A DNA stretch of 64,000 nt from Stenotrophomonas nitritireducens (GTDB lineage: Bacteria; Pseudomonadota; Gammaproteobacteria; Xanthomonadales; Xanthomonadaceae), in contig NZ_CP016756.1 in assembly GCF_001700965.1 (NCBI RefSeq), forward strand, positions 4,268,501 to 4,332,500, in the 5' to 3' direction. A model generated the notes under the pieces. That model saw nothing but the letters and a program-made list of their open reading frames with translations, searched no databases and was not told the origin of the DNA. Below, piece by piece: positions 17,692-26,651 of the stretch. How positions within the stretch are numbered: position 1 is the first letter of the stretch; every line of letters starts with the position of its first letter. The translations under genes and the position numbers were made by a program.

Positions 17692-18322
17692 GCAACTGGA
17701 GCTGGAGATCGCTGGCGAACCCGTCATCCTGCTGGCCGACCGCGCGTTGTACTGGCCTGCCCAGCGCCGGCTGGTGATTGCCGACCTGCATCTGGGCAAG
17801 GGCAGCATCATGCGCAGAGGCGGCATCCCTGTGCCCGGCGGTGGCACCGCGGCGGATCTGCAGCGGCTGACGGCGTTGTTGGCCGGCACCGGCGCCCATT
17901 CCCTATGGGTGTTGGGCGATTTCCTTCATGGCCCGCACGCTGCACGCAGCGACGCGCAATGGCAGCAGTTCCGTGCGGACCACGCCGCGATTGCCATCAC
18001 GGTGGTGCCAGGCAATCACGATCGCCACTTCGATGCCGTGCAGGCCCAGGTAACGCTGGCGTCGGAAGGCCATCGGGATGGCCCATTTGTCTTCCGCCAT
18101 GCCCCGGCAGCAGGGCCGGATACAGCGGCGCATGTGATCTGCGGCCATCTGCATCCGGTGGTGAAGCTTCCCGGCATGGGCGCCCATCCCGTGTTCTGGC
18201 GGCGCCCGTCGATGACGGTACTGCCGGCGTTCTCACTGTTCAGCGGCGGCATACGCATTGCCCCCGCGGATGGCAGGGGCAGCGTGCTGTGCAATGGCCG
18301 CGAGTTGGCGGTGATCGGCTGA
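17684..18322 (+). CDS. pdeM: PdeM metallophosphoesterase, ligase-associated DNA endonuclease
   Basis: The 212-residue calcineurin-like phosphoesterase has the motif order DLHLGKG, GDFLHG, GNHDRHF and CGHLHPVVK, so all binuclear-metal ligand blocks are present. In the P. putida cluster the equivalent enzyme is a Mn-dependent DNA nuclease. It is the last gene of the exonuclease-ligase-helicase-PdeM unit and starts inside the helicase gene. It ends 24 bases from the convergent permease. Confidence 0.9.
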   Translation: MVEQLELEIAGEPVILLADRALYWPAQRRLVIADLHLGKGSIMRRGGIPVPGGGTAADLQRLTALLAGTGAHSLWVLGDFLHGPHAARSDAQWQQFRADHAAIAITVVPGNHDRHFDAVQAQVTLASEGHRDGPFVFRHAPAAGPDTAAHVICGHLHPVVKLPGMGAHPVFWRRPSMTVLPAFSLFSGGIRIAPADGRGSVLCNGRELAVIG

Positions 18323-18346
18323 GCGGATCTGCCGTGGGCTTGCGGC

Positions 18347-19615
18347 TCAGCGCCGGCGTAGCCAGAAGTAGATCGGCAGGCCGGCCAGGATCAGGGCCAC
18401 ACCCCACAGCAGCGCTTCGGCGCCGATGCCACCGATGGCATACAGGCTGAAGGCCAAGGCACCTGCGGCGGCAAGCCGCGAGGGGATGCCGCTGCCGCGC
18501 CACAACCAGGCGGCAGCGCCAGCGAGGTAGGGCAGCAGGGTGGCCGCAGTGGACAGCAGCACCGAGAATTTGAACAGGTCCACCAGCGAGCGGTTGTAGT
18601 TGCAGATCACCAGTACGGTGGCCAGCAGGCAACTCACGATCACCCCGAATACCGGCGTGCCGCGCTTGTTTTCATAGGCAAAAGCCCGTGGCAGCACGCC
18701 GTCGCGGGCGGCCGCCATCGGCAGCTGCGCCGACAGCAGGGTCCAGCCGTTGAGGGCGCCAACGCAGGAAATGGCCATCACCACCGCCAGCAGCATGCCG
18801 GCGGTCGGGCCCCACAGCGCGGCGGCGGCATCGGCCATCGGCGCGCCGGACCTGGCCAGCACATCAGCCGGCAGCAGGCCGAGCACGGTGGTACAGGCCA
18901 GCACGGTGGCGATGCCGGCGATCAGCGTGCCGGTGACCGTGGCGCGGGCGATCGTGCGCGGCGCATCATCAACCGAGTCGGCCGGGACGGTCGCCGCTTC
19001 CAGCCCGATCATCGCCCACAGGGTCAGCGCCACGGTGGCGCCGGCCACACTGCCCAGGGATTCGCCGGAAGGGTTGAAGGGCACGTAATGGCTGGTATCC
19101 ACCAGCCACAGCGCGACCAGGCCGAACATCAGCAGCGGCACCACTTTCAATACGGTGGTCAGCAGCTGCAGGCGGCCGGCCTCGCGCATGCCGACCAGGT
19201 TGACGCCGGCACAGGCCCACAGCGCGATCAGGCCACAGGCGGCGGCACGCACCGGGGTGGCGGTGAGTTGCGGGAAGATGGCACCGATGCTGCCGGCAAA
19301 GGCCACCGCGATGGCGGCGATGGCACACCACATCGAGATCCAGTAGCTCCAGGCGACCAGGAACCCCGGCAGTTCGCCAAACGCATTGCGGGCGAACACA
19401 TAGGGGCCGCCGGTCTGCGGCCAACGTTTGGCCAACTGGGCAAAGGTGATGGCCAGCAGCAGTGCGCCGACCAGGGTGATGCCCCAGCCGATCAGGGTGG
19501 CAGCGCCATAGGGGGCGAGGGTGGCGGGCAACAGGAAGGTGCCCGAGCCGATCATGCTGCCCACGACCAGGGCAGTAGCGGACCAGAAGCCCAGCGGGCG
19601 ACGCGAAGTAGTCAT
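18347..19615 (-). CDS. APC-family amino acid permease or antiporter
   Basis: The 422-residue protein has about 12 hydrophobic helices. Its N-terminus carries the APC substrate-loop motif GSMIGSGTFLLPATLAPYG, close to GSGVFLLPANLA of the arginine/agmatine antiporter AdiC, and QTGGPYVFARNAFGELPGF follows. The substrate cannot be fixed from sequence. No decarboxylase gene is nearby, so a classic acid-resistance antiporter role is not supported by context. It converges with pdeM. Confidence 0.85.
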   Translation of the reverse strand: MTTSRRPLGFWSATALVVGSMIGSGTFLLPATLAPYGAATLIGWGITLVGALLLAITFAQLAKRWPQTGGPYVFARNAFGELPGFLVAWSYWISMWCAIAAIAVAFAGSIGAIFPQLTATPVRAAACGLIALWACAGVNLVGMREAGRLQLLTTVLKVVPLLMFGLVALWLVDTSHYVPFNPSGESLGSVAGATVALTLWAMIGLEAATVPADSVDDAPRTIARATVTGTLIAGIATVLACTTVLGLLPADVLARSGAPMADAAAALWGPTAGMLLAVVMAISCVGALNGWTLLSAQLPMAAARDGVLPRAFAYENKRGTPVFGVIVSCLLATVLVICNYNRSLVDLFKFSVLLSTAATLLPYLAGAAAWLWRGSGIPSRLAAAGALAFSLYAIGGIGAEALLWGVALILAGLPIYFWLRRR

Positions 19616-19833
19616 AAATACAGCAACGGCAAAGGCTCACGCCGGGAGAGGTGCCCCGGGAGAGCGTGAATACAGGGGAGGCGGACGCCGGTGGCGACCG
19701 CAGCAGGGGACGGATTATGACGGTTTGCGGGCCAGGCCGCGATGTTGGTGGCCCGGCAATGACCTTTGGCCCTTACGGCAAGGGGCTGTTGCGCTGACGC
19801 TGGCGGCCTTGTTCCCCTTGCTGGAAACCCCTG

Positions 19834-21651
19834 ATGACCGTCCGACCGTTGGCGCTAGCCGTTTCGTTTTCCCTGGCCACCGTGCTGGCCGCCTGTTCAC
19901 CCTCCTCGCAGCCGGCAGCAGGCGACAGCAGCGCCCAGGCGCCGCAGGCCGACAAGGCCGCGCAGCTGAACCAGCTGTACGCCGACTACTGGGAAGGCGT
20001 GCTCAAGCTGAACCCGTTGCAGGCGACCTTCCAGGGTGACAACCGCTACAACGACCAGCTGCCGGATTTCGGCTCGGCCGAATTCCGCAAGCAGAGCCAT
20101 GACTTCACCCAGGAATGGCTGGGCAAGGCCGAGAAGATCGGCGATGCCGGCCTGGCGGGGCAGGACCTGCTCAGCTACCGCATCTTCGTCGAAGAGCAGA
20201 AGCAGTCACTGGAAGGGGAGAAGTTCCCGACCTGGATGATGCCGGTCAACCAGATGGGCTCCACCGTCAGCTATGCGGTGATGCTGGGTTCGGGCCAGGT
20301 GGCGCAGCCGTTCAAGACGGTCAAGGATTACGACAACTGGCTGGCACGTGCCGCGCGCATCCCGGTGCTGCTGGAAACCGAAAACGCCAACATGCGCGAA
20401 GGCATGAAGGCCGGCGTGGTGCAGCCGCGTGTGCTGATGGAAAAGGTGGTGCCGCAGTTCGACGAGATCATTACCGCCAAGGCCGAGGACAGCCAGTTCT
20501 GGGGTCCGATCAAGCTGCTGCCAGCCGATTTCTCACAGGCCGACAAGGACCGCCTGACCGAGGCGTTCCGCAGCGTGATCAACGACAAGCTGATGCCTGC
20601 CATCAAGCAGCAGCGTGATTTCATCGCCAACGAGTATCTGCCGGCCACGCGTGACACGGTAGGCCTGGATTCGCTGCCGGACGGCAAGGCGTGGTACGCC
20701 TTCAACGCCAAGCAGAGCACCACCACCGCACAGACGCCGGAGCAGATCCACGAGATCGGCCTGAAGGAAGTGGAGCGCATCCACGGCGAAATCCAGAAGG
20801 TGATGGCCGAGGTGGGCTTCAAGGGTTCGCTGCAGGACTTCTTCAAGTTCATGCAGAACGACAAGCAGTTCGAGTTCAAGTCCGAACCGGAGCTGCTGGA
20901 GCATTACCGCGGCCTGGAAGCCAAGATCAACGCCAATGTGCCCAAGCTGTTCTCGCTGACCCCGAAGGCGGGCTTCGAGATCCGTCCGATCGAGGCGTTC
21001 CGCGCCAAGTCGGCCGCCGGCGGCGAATACATGCAGCCCAGCGAAGATGGCAGCCGCCCGGGCATCTTCTACGTGAACACCTATGACCTGCCGACGCGCA
21101 AGACCTGGGACGCTGAAGACCTGTTCCTGCACGAAGCCATTCCGGGCCACCACTTCCAGCTGGCGCTGCAGCAGGAGTTGAGCGGCGTGCCGGCGTTCCG
21201 CCGCTTCGGTGGCGAGACCGCCTTCATTGAAGGCTGGGGCCTGTATGCCGAAAGCCTGGGCAAGGACCTGGGCGTCTACACCGACCCGTACAGCTACTTC
21301 GGCCGCCTGCAGGGTGAGCTGTGGCGCGCGGTGCGGCTGGTGGTGGATACCGGCCTGCATTCCAAGAGCTGGACCCGCCAGCAGGTGCTGGATTACATGT
21401 TCGCCAACTCCTCGGTGAGCGAGCCCGATGCCATTGCCGAAGCCGAGCGTTACATCGCCTGGCCGGGCCAGGCACTGGCCTACAAGACCGGCGAGCTGAA
21501 GATCCAGGAGCTGCGCAAGCGCGCGCAGGACAAGCTGGGTGCCAAGTTCGACATCCGCGAGTTCCACGCCGAAGTGCTGAAGGATGGTTCGGTGCCGCTG
21601 GACGTGCTGGACGAGAAGCTCAACGCCTGGATCGCCGAAAAGGCCAAATAA
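19834..21651 (+). CDS. DUF885 lipoprotein, putative metallopeptidase
   Basis: The 605-residue protein begins with a lipoprotein signal (lipobox LAAC, acylated Cys near residue 21), then a Ser/Ala-rich linker. It belongs to the DUF885 family. The family's signature HEAIPGHHFQ is present with His433 and His439, consistent with a zinc site, along with YVNTYDLPTRKTWD and EGWGLYAE. Few members have been studied; peptidase activity is an inference from the motif. GGAAA lies six bases before the ATG. It is monocistronic, followed by repeats. Confidence 0.88.
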   Translation: MTVRPLALAVSFSLATVLAACSPSSQPAAGDSSAQAPQADKAAQLNQLYADYWEGVLKLNPLQATFQGDNRYNDQLPDFGSAEFRKQSHDFTQEWLGKAEKIGDAGLAGQDLLSYRIFVEEQKQSLEGEKFPTWMMPVNQMGSTVSYAVMLGSGQVAQPFKTVKDYDNWLARAARIPVLLETENANMREGMKAGVVQPRVLMEKVVPQFDEIITAKAEDSQFWGPIKLLPADFSQADKDRLTEAFRSVINDKLMPAIKQQRDFIANEYLPATRDTVGLDSLPDGKAWYAFNAKQSTTTAQTPEQIHEIGLKEVERIHGEIQKVMAEVGFKGSLQDFFKFMQNDKQFEFKSEPELLEHYRGLEAKINANVPKLFSLTPKAGFEIRPIEAFRAKSAAGGEYMQPSEDGSRPGIFYVNTYDLPTRKTWDAEDLFLHEAIPGHHFQLALQQELSGVPAFRRFGGETAFIEGWGLYAESLGKDLGVYTDPYSYFGRLQGELWRAVRLVVDTGLHSKSWTRQQVLDYMFANSSVSEPDAIAEAERYIAWPGQALAYKTGELKIQELRKRAQDKLGAKFDIREFHAEVLKDGSVPLDVLDEKLNAWIAEKAK

Positions 21652-22277
21652 TCGGCAACGCCGGTTACCGGTAGTGCCGAGCTATGCTCGGCAGAGGCAT
21701 TACCGCAAAAGGCTAACCCCTCCCCAACCCTCCCCTTGGCCGCTGGCCAAAGGGAGGGAGCAGGAGCGTAGTGCCGAGCCATGCTCGGCAGAGGAATTAC
21801 CGCAAAAGGCTAACCCCTCCCAAACCCCCCCTTGGCCGCTAGCCAAAGGGAGGGAGCAGGAGCGTAGTGCCGAGCCATGCTCGGCAAGGGGCGTTCCCAG
21901 CATTGCCGGGAAAGCCCCAACCGACCCAGCATTGCTTGGCAAGCCCCAGCCGAGCATGGCTCGGCTCTACAAGGGGCCTGCTTGTGGGAGCGGCGTCAGC
22001 CGCGAAGCTGGCAATAATGAAACTGCAGAAAGGCTCGCAATCAGAACGATTGCGGGCTTCGCGGTGCAGATGGCTTCAAGAATGGTATTGCCTGGAAAGC
22101 CTCAGCCGAGCATGGCTCGGCTCTACAGGTGAATTTCCGGCGAGCGCGGCAGTTACGTACTGTTCCGGCAATGACTACGCGATCTGCCATCGCGCCATGG
22201 CAAAGTAGCCGGTCTTCGTTCAAACCCTTTGGTGGCGTGCCTGCGGCTGTTCCGCGCGCCCGCCGCTGCTGTCGCCC
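21652..22277. repeat. Repeat-filled intergenic region with tandem 97-base composite units
   Basis: SMAG copies start at 21671, 21768 and 21864. The first two head near-identical units of about 97 bases, each with a second palindrome (CCCTTGGCCGCTGGCCAAAG). Two inverted SMAG variants (CCGAGCATGGCTCGGCTCTAC) end at 21970 and 22126. A GGAGCGGCGTCAGCC palindrome lies at 21984-22008. No gene is credible here; frames across it read through the repeats. Confidence 0.85.
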
Positions 22278-23435
22278 ATGACTCTATTCGTCTCGCTGAT
22301 CCTGCCGTTGCTGGCCATCTGGTTGTGGTGGCCAGTCACTCCCTTGTCCAAGCGCCAGCGTCGTTGGCGGACCGGTATCAGCGTTGGCCTGGCGCTGGTG
22401 GGGTTGGGCTTTGCCACGCTGTGGCGGCTGGATGTCTTCAGCTACTCGGTCGAAGCGTGGATCCAGCTGGTATTCGGTTGGGTGCTGGTGATGTTCGTTT
22501 TGCTGCTGGCCTTCCTGCTGCTGCGCGAGGCCGGCTGGCTGTTGTCACGCCTGCTGCCGCGCAGCGCGCGTTTGGCGACGCTTTGGCACGGTGCCGGCTT
22601 CAACCATGGCGCGGCGACGGTGATCGTGCTGCTCGCCACGCTGGGCATCTACAACGGACTCAAGCCGCCGCAGGTGCACGAGCGCGACCTTGTCGTTCCG
22701 CACCTGCCCAAGGAAATGGACGGGCTGCGGGTAGCGGTGCTGGCCGACCTGCATATCAGCCCGGTCAAGCGCGCCTGGCGTACCCAGCGCATTGTCGATG
22801 CAACCCTGGCGGCCAAGCCCGACATGATCGTGCTGCCCGGCGACATGGCCGACGGTGGCCTGGAGGACAGCGGCCGTTTCGCCGAGCCGCTGGCACAGCT
22901 GAAGGCGCCTTACGGTGTCTGGTTGGCGCCGGGCAACCATGAGTACTACTACGACTACAGTGCGTGGATGGCGCATTTTCGCCAGATGGGCCTGGGCGTG
23001 CTGGAGAACCAGAGCGCGCTGTTGACCATCAATGGGCGCAAGCTGGTGGTCTCGGGCATAGGTGACCTGGCGGCGCTCAAGCCGACATCGTATATGCACG
23101 GTGGCCTGGCGCCGGACATGCAGGCAGTCGTTGACGGCGGTCGGGGTGGCGACGTGCATGTGCTGCTGGCCCACCAACCCAAACAGGCACGCGCGGCTGC
23201 GGCAACCGGCGCGATCGACCTGCAGATATCCGGTCATACCCATGGCGGGCACATGCTGGGATTTGATCGTTGGGTGGTGGCGCCTTTCAACCACGGCTAT
23301 GTACGTGGCGAATACCGCGTGCGCGGGATGGCCTTGTTCGTCAGCAGTGGTGTGGGCCAATGGGACGGCTTCACCGCGCGGCTAGGTGTGCCTTCGAGCA
23401 TCGATGTGCTGGTGCTGCGCAGCCCGGCGTTGTAG
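22278..23435 (+). CDS. Membrane-anchored metallophosphoesterase (YkuE/YaeI-like)
   Basis: The 385-residue protein has four hydrophobic N-terminal segments (about residues 1-130), then a calcineurin-type phosphoesterase domain with DLHISPVKR, GDMADGG, GNHEYYYDYSAW, LAHQPKQ and GHTHGGHM. All metal-ligand motifs are present. Related proteins act on lipids or cell-surface substrates (UDP-diacylglucosamine hydrolase-like YaeI); the substrate here is unknown. The TAG stop is formed by the GTAG head of a downstream repeat. No clear ribosome binding site is seen at this ATG. Confidence 0.85.
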   Translation: MTLFVSLILPLLAIWLWWPVTPLSKRQRRWRTGISVGLALVGLGFATLWRLDVFSYSVEAWIQLVFGWVLVMFVLLLAFLLLREAGWLLSRLLPRSARLATLWHGAGFNHGAATVIVLLATLGIYNGLKPPQVHERDLVVPHLPKEMDGLRVAVLADLHISPVKRAWRTQRIVDATLAAKPDMIVLPGDMADGGLEDSGRFAEPLAQLKAPYGVWLAPGNHEYYYDYSAWMAHFRQMGLGVLENQSALLTINGRKLVVSGIGDLAALKPTSYMHGGLAPDMQAVVDGGRGGDVHVLLAHQPKQARAAAATGAIDLQISGHTHGGHMLGFDRWVVAPFNHGYVRGEYRVRGMALFVSSGVGQWDGFTARLGVPSSIDVLVLRSPAL

Positions 23436-23527
23436 GAGCGGCGTAAGCCGCGAAGCTGGTATTGCTCAACGCTGTCACCTTCTTCTATCTGATGATGTAC
23501 ATGCTTCGCGGCTTACGCCGCTCCTAC
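23432..23527. repeat. Facing pair of GTAGGAGCGGCG palindromes between convergent genes
   Basis: The forward copy (23432-23456, GTAGGAGCGGCGTAAGCCGC then GAAGC) overlaps the phosphoesterase stop codon. The reverse copy is at 23503-23527. Together they form a long inverted repeat that could end transcription from both sides. Confidence 0.85.
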
Positions 23528-23567
23528 AAGGGTTGGAGCGCTGATGTCGGTGGGTAATGCAGGCCGA

Positions 23568-24077
23568 TCAGGTGTCCAGATCGGCTTCGTTGGCTTCGAC
23601 GTTTTTGCGCTTTTCCGGCATCAGCTTCGGCAGCGTGCTGACCACTGCAAGCGCGGCCAGCGTGGTGATGAAGGCGACCATTTCCAAGCCCATGCCGGCG
23701 GCCATGCCGATCGCGGCCGTCGCCCAGATGCCGGCCGCGGTGGTCAGGCCCTGGATGCGCTCCTCGGCGTCCAGTTTGAGGATGGCGCCGGCGCCAAGAA
23801 AACCGATGCCGGAGACGATGCCCTGCATCACGCGGGTGACGTCGGCACCGGAGATTCCCATCTGCAGGGGGGCAAGCACGAACAGCGCGGATCCCACCGA
23901 GACCAGGATGTGGGTTTTCAGTCCTGCCGCGCGTCCCTTGCGTTCCCGTTCCAGGCCGAGCAGCCCGCCCAAAATGATGGCGGTGCTCAGGCGCGAGACG
24001 ATGGCGGTCAGTGTGCGGACATCCGGAATGGCGAATTCGGCGGCCAAGGCCTGGCCGATTTCTGCAGTGATGCTCAT
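23568..24077 (-). CDS. MgtC/SapB-family membrane protein
   Basis: The 169-residue protein has about four or five helices and the MgtC signature: LSTAIILGGLLGLERERKGRAAGLKTH and GIVSGIGFLGAGAIL regions, DAEERIQGLTTAAGIWATAAIGMAAG. MgtC proteins support growth in low magnesium and intramacrophage survival in some pathogens, partly by affecting the F-ATPase. The C-terminus is short and hydrophilic, without the ACT-like domain of Salmonella MgtC. A weak GGAG lies about 11 bases before the ATG. Confidence 0.85.
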   Translation of the reverse strand: MSITAEIGQALAAEFAIPDVRTLTAIVSRLSTAIILGGLLGLERERKGRAAGLKTHILVSVGSALFVLAPLQMGISGADVTRVMQGIVSGIGFLGAGAILKLDAEERIQGLTTAAGIWATAAIGMAAGMGLEMVAFITTLAALAVVSTLPKLMPEKRKNVEANEADLDT

Positions 24078-24239
24078 GCGGGAACGTTCTCCATTGCGGG
24101 ATGATCGGCAGCCATCAAGGCTGTGTGACAGCTGGCTGATCCTGCGTTGGTGTCCCTTTACCGGTGGTGATGCCGGTGTGCGATTGGCGTGAAATCCGTA
24201 AGTGGTTCAGCCGCCAGCGCATGGCGCGGCGTGCACAGC

Positions 24240-24267
24240 AAGACGGCCCCATCAGGGGCCGTCTTTG
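24240..24267. terminator. Hairpin terminator below mtnC
   Basis: A perfect 10-base stem (AGACGGCCCC, loop ATCA, GGGGCCGTCT) follows the mtnC stop. The T run is better in the plus direction (TTTGT) than in the minus (TTG), so it may work both ways. Confidence 0.7.
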
Positions 24268-24285
24268 TATGCGCGGGTGAGTCGA

Positions 24286-24984
24286 TCAGAGCGTGATCTG
24301 ATCGAAGCGCTCGACCCGGGTATGGCCGTGTGTGGCTTCGCCGGTGCGCGGCTGCGGGTAGTCGTTGAGACGGTCCAGCAATACGGTCTGCAGGCCGGCG
24401 TCGCGGGCGGCATCCAGTTCTTCGACGATGTCGGACAGGAACAGGATCTCGCCGGGTGCGATGTTGATGGATTTGGCGATATGCGCATAGCTTGCCGCTT
24501 CGCGCTTGCCGCCGACTTCAGTGTCGAAGTTGCCGGAAAACAGGCTGTTGAGATCGCCCGCGTCGCTGAAACCAAAGAACAGCTTCTGCGCCGGCACCGA
24601 GCCGGACGAGTACACGTACAGCGGCAGGCCACGGGCGTGCCAGCTGCGCAGCACATCGGCGACTTCCGGGTACATATGCGCGGTGTAATCACCATTGCGG
24701 TAGCCGCTGTCCCAGATCATGCCCTGCAACGCCTTGAGCGCGGTGTGCTTGCGGTCCTGGTCGATCCAGCCCTGCAGGGTTTCAACGATGACCTCGTCCT
24801 CGCAGGCGCTGGCGGCGATTTCGGTGGCCACGGCGTCTAGCCATTGGCGCACCTGCGGCTCTTGGCCGTGGGCCTGGACGAAGCCGGGCAGGGCGTTGCG
24901 GGCGTAGGGGAACAGCACTTCCTTGACGAAGGAGATGCTGGAGGTGGTGCCCTCGATGTCGGTGAGGATGGCGTTGATGGTCAT
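24286..24984 (-). CDS. mtnC: Enolase-phosphatase MtnC (acireductone synthase)
   Basis: MtnC carries out enolisation and dephosphorylation of 2,3-diketo-5-methylthiopentyl-1-phosphate in methionine salvage. The 232-residue HAD protein begins [20 protein letters not shown], with the nucleophile Asp in [20 protein letters not shown] and [17 protein letters not shown] are the later HAD motifs. The start at 24984 matches the family, with AGGA nine bases upstream; a longer frame would run through a hairpin repeat. It is the third gene after mtnB and mtnD. Confidence 0.95.
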   Translation of the reverse strand: MTINAILTDIEGTTSSISFVKEVLFPYARNALPGFVQAHGQEPQVRQWLDAVATEIAASACEDEVIVETLQGWIDQDRKHTALKALQGMIWDSGYRNGDYTAHMYPEVADVLRSWHARGLPLYVYSSGSVPAQKLFFGFSDAGDLNSLFSGNFDTEVGGKREAASYAHIAKSINIAPGEILFLSDIVEELDAARDAGLQTVLLDRLNDYPQPRTGEATHGHTRVERFDQITL

Positions 24985-25072
24985 GCGTTGGAGTCCTGCG
25001 CGGTGCTTATGGGCTCGCGCGTTGTGCGGGTGGTTTGAGGCATGAACTGCGTAGAGCTGCCCTAACCCCAAC

Positions 25073-25096
25073 CCCTCTCCCGCAGGCGGGAGAGGG
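25073..25096. repeat. GC-rich hairpin between mtnD and mtnC
   Basis: An 11-base perfect stem (CCCTCTCCCGC / GCGGGAGAGGG) with a 2-base loop, preceded by a GTAG at 25051. It is related in style to the other hairpin repeats and may reduce or process the downstream mtnC message. Confidence 0.6.
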
Positions 25097-25130
25097 TCAA
25101 GCAGAGCTGGGGCTCCGGGCAAAAGGGGGC

Positions 25131-25685
25131 TCAGGCCGCGCTGGGCTGGTAACGCGGGAAGCGCTGGGCGATGTCGGTGCCGGTGAAGTGGCCGACCCAG
25201 CCGTCCGGCTCGGTGAAAAAGCGGATGGCGACGAAGCTGGGTTCCTCACCCATGTCGAACCAGTGCTTGACGCTGTCCGGTACGGCGATCAGGTCGTCCT
25301 TCACACACTCCACTTCGTAGACCTTGTCGTCCACGTGCAGGGTGAACAGGCCAGAGCCGGCAACGAAGAAGCGGACTTCGTCTTCCTTGTGGTAGTGCTC
25401 GTCGAGGAACTTCTTGCGGATATCGGCGCGTGCCGGGTTGTCCGGGGCGATCGAGGCCACGTCCACGCTCTTGAAGCCGTGCGCGGCGACCAGGCGGTCG
25501 ATGTCTTCGCGGTAGGCGGCAAACACCTCATCCTGGCTGGCGCCCGGTGCGACCGGGTGCTTGGCCTGCCAGCGTTCGAAAGTGACGCCGATCTTGTTCA
25601 GTTCGGCAGCGATGACCTCGCCGTCGCGGCTGTCGAACAGCGGCGCGTCCGGGGCGGTTTCATTGAAAATGCGCAGTCGGCTCAT
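25131..25685 (-). CDS. mtnD: Acireductone dioxygenase MtnD
   Basis: MtnD is a cupin dioxygenase that oxidises the acireductone to formate and the keto acid precursor of methionine (Fe form) or to CO, formate and methylthiopropionate (Ni form). At 184 residues it has normal length. The metal ligands are visible in [12 protein letters not shown] (two His and a Glu) and SVKHWFDMG (third His). It lies 23 bases after mtnB and is followed by mtnC. Confidence 0.96.
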   Translation of the reverse strand: MSRLRIFNETAPDAPLFDSRDGEVIAAELNKIGVTFERWQAKHPVAPGASQDEVFAAYREDIDRLVAAHGFKSVDVASIAPDNPARADIRKKFLDEHYHKEDEVRFFVAGSGLFTLHVDDKVYEVECVKDDLIAVPDSVKHWFDMGEEPSFVAIRFFTEPDGWVGHFTGTDIAQRFPRYQPSAA

Positions 25686-25708
25686 GGGGGACTCGACGTG
25701 GGAAGGGG

Positions 25709-26356
25709 TCAGGCGTTGCCGCGCAGGCGGCGCAGCTCCAGCTCACAATGCAGCAGAAACTCGAAGGCTTCCAGGTGGCGACGGGCTTCGGCCATGTCGC
25801 GGCCCCAGGCGTACAGGCCGTGGCCATCAATCAGATAACCCCACATCGGTCCCTTGTCGAGTTCGGCCTCGACCTGGGCGGCCAACACATCCATGTCCTG
25901 GGTATTGGGGAATACCTTCAGGTCCACGGCGGTTTCGTGGGTGGTGTTGCCGTGCAGGGCCTTGAGCAGCTCGTAGCCTTCCAGGCGGATATGGCCGTCG
26001 CTGCCATACAGGCGCGAGGCGATGGTCTGCACTGGCGAGTGGGTATGCAGCACGCAGCCGACTTCCGGGAAGCGGGCGTACAGCTGGGTGTGCAGCAGGG
26101 TTTCGGCTGACGGGCGCAGCGGGCGGCCTACGGCCTTGCCATCGAAATCCACAACCATGATGTCGCTTTCGATCAGCCGGCCCTTGTCCTTGCCGGACAC
26201 GGTGATGGCCGCGTGCCGGTCATCCAGGCGGTGCGAGAAGTTGCTGCTGGTGGCAGGTGTCCAGCCGGCGTGGGCCAGCTCGCGGATGTTGTCGATCAGC
26301 AGCTGGGCCAGTTCGCTCAGCCGCTGGGCGTCGTAGGGGACAGTAGGCGCGTTCAT
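25709..26356 (-). CDS. mtnB: Methylthioribulose-1-phosphate dehydratase MtnB
   Basis: MtnB is a class II aldolase-fold, zinc-dependent dehydratase. The 215-residue product has [20 protein letters not shown], the zinc ligands in LHTHSP and a third His in [11 protein letters not shown]. The start MNAPTVPYD at 26356 has no clear ribosome binding site; a longer frame begins upstream but lacks conservation. First gene of mtnB-mtnD-mtnC. mtnA and mtnK or mtnP are not in the window. Confidence 0.94.
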   Translation of the reverse strand: MNAPTVPYDAQRLSELAQLLIDNIRELAHAGWTPATSSNFSHRLDDRHAAITVSGKDKGRLIESDIMVVDFDGKAVGRPLRPSAETLLHTQLYARFPEVGCVLHTHSPVQTIASRLYGSDGHIRLEGYELLKALHGNTTHETAVDLKVFPNTQDMDVLAAQVEAELDKGPMWGYLIDGHGLYAWGRDMAEARRHLEAFEFLLHCELELRRLRGNA

Positions 26357-26363
26357 GGCGCCC

Positions 26364-26369
26364 ATTCTA
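26364..26369 (-). promoter_or_regulatory. Possible -10 box close to mtnB start
   Basis: TAGAAT on the minus strand lies seven bases before the mtnB ATG. If used, the mRNA would begin at or just before the start codon, which would fit the missing ribosome binding site. No good -35 was found, so this is tentative. Confidence 0.25.
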
Positions 26370-26480
26370 CTAAGAACAGTTGCACGTTCATGCATGCATC
26401 CGGATGGAACTGATACCTGTGCGGAATATGGGTGTCATCGCGACGCAGGCGCGGGTGCAAGTGCAGCCGGGTAAGCCGTT

Positions 26481-26568
26481 GTAGCCCGGGTACGCGCAGC
26501 GCACCCGGGAGAGTGGGGCCAGGATTCGCGCGAAAGGCCCCGGGTGCGCATTCGCTTACCCGGGCTAC
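26481..26568. repeat. Facing pair of GTAGCCCGGGT palindromes
   Basis: A forward element (26481-26509, GTAGCCCGGGTACGCGCAGC then GCACCCGGG) and a reverse copy (26539-26568) face each other between mtnB and the permease terminator. This is the third palindrome family in the window. Confidence 0.85.
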
Positions 26569-26600
26569 GATTCTACGCGGTTCGGGTATCGCTCTGCAAA

Positions 26601-26626
26601 AGAAAAGCCCGGGACCAGGCCCGGGC
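26601..26626 (-). terminator. Intrinsic terminator of the first cationic amino acid permease
   Basis: On the minus strand a GCCCGGG stem closes with CCCGGGC and is followed by TTTTCTTTT. It lies 26 bases after the permease stop, a textbook Rho-independent terminator. Confidence 0.85.
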
Positions 26627-26651
26627 TTCAAGTTGGCTTCTGGCCGGCGAC

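Noticed and set aside
21671..21970. Regularly spaced repeats considered as a CRISPR array
   Set aside because: Units are palindromic SMAG elements with near-identical spacers and no cas genes; spacing and content do not fit CRISPR.
21584..22132. Plus-strand frame across the SMAG tandem units
   Set aside because: The predicted protein merely repeats the translated palindrome units.
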